A DNA stretch of 64,000 nt from positions 5,845,681-5,909,680 of the forward strand of contig FN649734.1 in assembly GCA_000310025.1 (NCBI GenBank), in the 5' to 3' direction. This DNA comes from Ectocarpus siliculosus (taxonomy: Eukaryota; Sar; Phaeophyceae; Ectocarpales; Ectocarpaceae). Below, one piece after another: positions 63,660-64,000 of this stretch (position 1 is the first letter of the stretch; the number at the start of each line of letters is the position of its first letter). The notes below the pieces were generated by a model. It was not told the origin of the DNA and did no database searches. It saw nothing but the letters and a program-made list of their open reading frames with translations. The position numbers were made by a program, and so were the translations under genes.

Positions 63660-63844
63660 AGGGACTAGAGAGGATCATGGAGTGCCACAAGGAATTGTCT
63701 GATGCAAGGTATGCGGAAAGGACATCCACCGAAATCCCTAACACGTCCGCCGCCGCCAGCAGCATTCCCGAGGCCGTATCCTGTCCCTCCGAGGAAGGAT
63801 TTTTGAGGTAGACATATCCAAAGATTCGGATACGCTTCCTAATG
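63660..63844 (-). CDS. possible upstream exon of the GT41 gene
   Basis: The minus strand is open after the acceptor CCATTAG|GAAG (63,844): KRIRIFGYVYLKNPSSEGQD, then SGMLLAAADVLGISVDVLSA and YLASDNSLWHSM. The composition is coding-like and the strand matches the downstream TPR exon, 200 bp away. The donor was not settled. It is not obviously a TPR, so it could be another part of the N-terminus or a separate gene. Confidence 0.35.
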
Positions 63845-64000
63845 GAAGGACTTCAGGAAAATATCAACAACCAACACCAAGAGAAGCAGCAACAACAGCG
63901 AAACCACCGGCAAAAACAGCAACGGAAGACGCAACAGCAGCCAAGACGCCTGCAACTTCGACCCCGAAAACAGTAGCAGCAGCGACAACAGAATAGTTTA
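63845..64000. repeat. CAA/CAG-rich low-complexity tract
   Basis: Simple-sequence-like CAACAA/CAGCAG triplets on the plus strand would read as a Gln-rich peptide (for example ATG 63,842 to a TAG near 63,976), but it is not supported as a gene. Confidence 0.6.

Overview
This is a nuclear window from a eukaryotic alga, most likely a brown alga (Phaeophyceae) or a close photosynthetic stramenopile. The evidence is three-fold. Coding sequence comes as short exons (about 80-230 bp) with GT-AG introns. The branched-chain amino-acid enzyme here has an N-terminus shaped like the signal-plus-transit presequence of secondary red plastids, with a phenylalanine right after the predicted signal cleavage (ARA|FVIP). 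Much of the remaining DNA is made of transposable-element pieces. No bacterial operons, tRNA, rRNA or CRISPR array were seen. The species cannot be named from this sequence alone.

Layout. 0-4.5 kb: a few orphan exons and a 1.2 kb foldback element. 5-7.5 kb: palindromic repeats, a 333-bp tandem duplication and a small inverted-repeat element with TAA target duplication. 7.6-10.4 kb (minus): a three-unit array of PHD-type zinc fingers in which two units have decayed. 10.7-20.9 kb: mostly non-coding, with a Gag-like gene (14.7-15.4 kb), a short inverted-repeat element (15.7 kb) and a broken copy of a non-LTR retrotransposon (17.5-18.7 kb). 20.96-44.3 kb (minus): one complete 14-exon gene for plastid dihydroxy-acid dehydratase (ilvD). 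I could place every splice junction in phase to give a 634-residue protein. Its intron 9 holds a 5'-truncated non-LTR retrotransposon with an open 810-codon reverse transcriptase ORF. Its 11.3 kb intron 8 holds a satellite, a Mutator-like foldback transposon, LTR-retrotransposon pieces and a 298-bp assembly gap.

44.3-47.1 kb is poorly resolved, with at least one likely terminal exon on the minus strand. 47.1-54.25 kb and 54.56-63.8 kb hold two tandem minus-strand genes only 304 bp apart. The downstream one joins a disordered N-terminus and TPR repeats to a conserved uncharacterised domain. The upstream one has TPR repeats followed by a GT41-family (OGT/SPINDLY-like) glycosyltransferase domain. 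Its 5' end may lie outside the window, and one exon shows an apparent one-base frameshift.

Functionally, ilvD serves valine/isoleucine synthesis in the plastid. The two TPR genes suggest a protein- or glycan-modification locus (inference). All exon models were read by eye from splice signals, phase and family motifs; no alignment, transcript or database search was possible.
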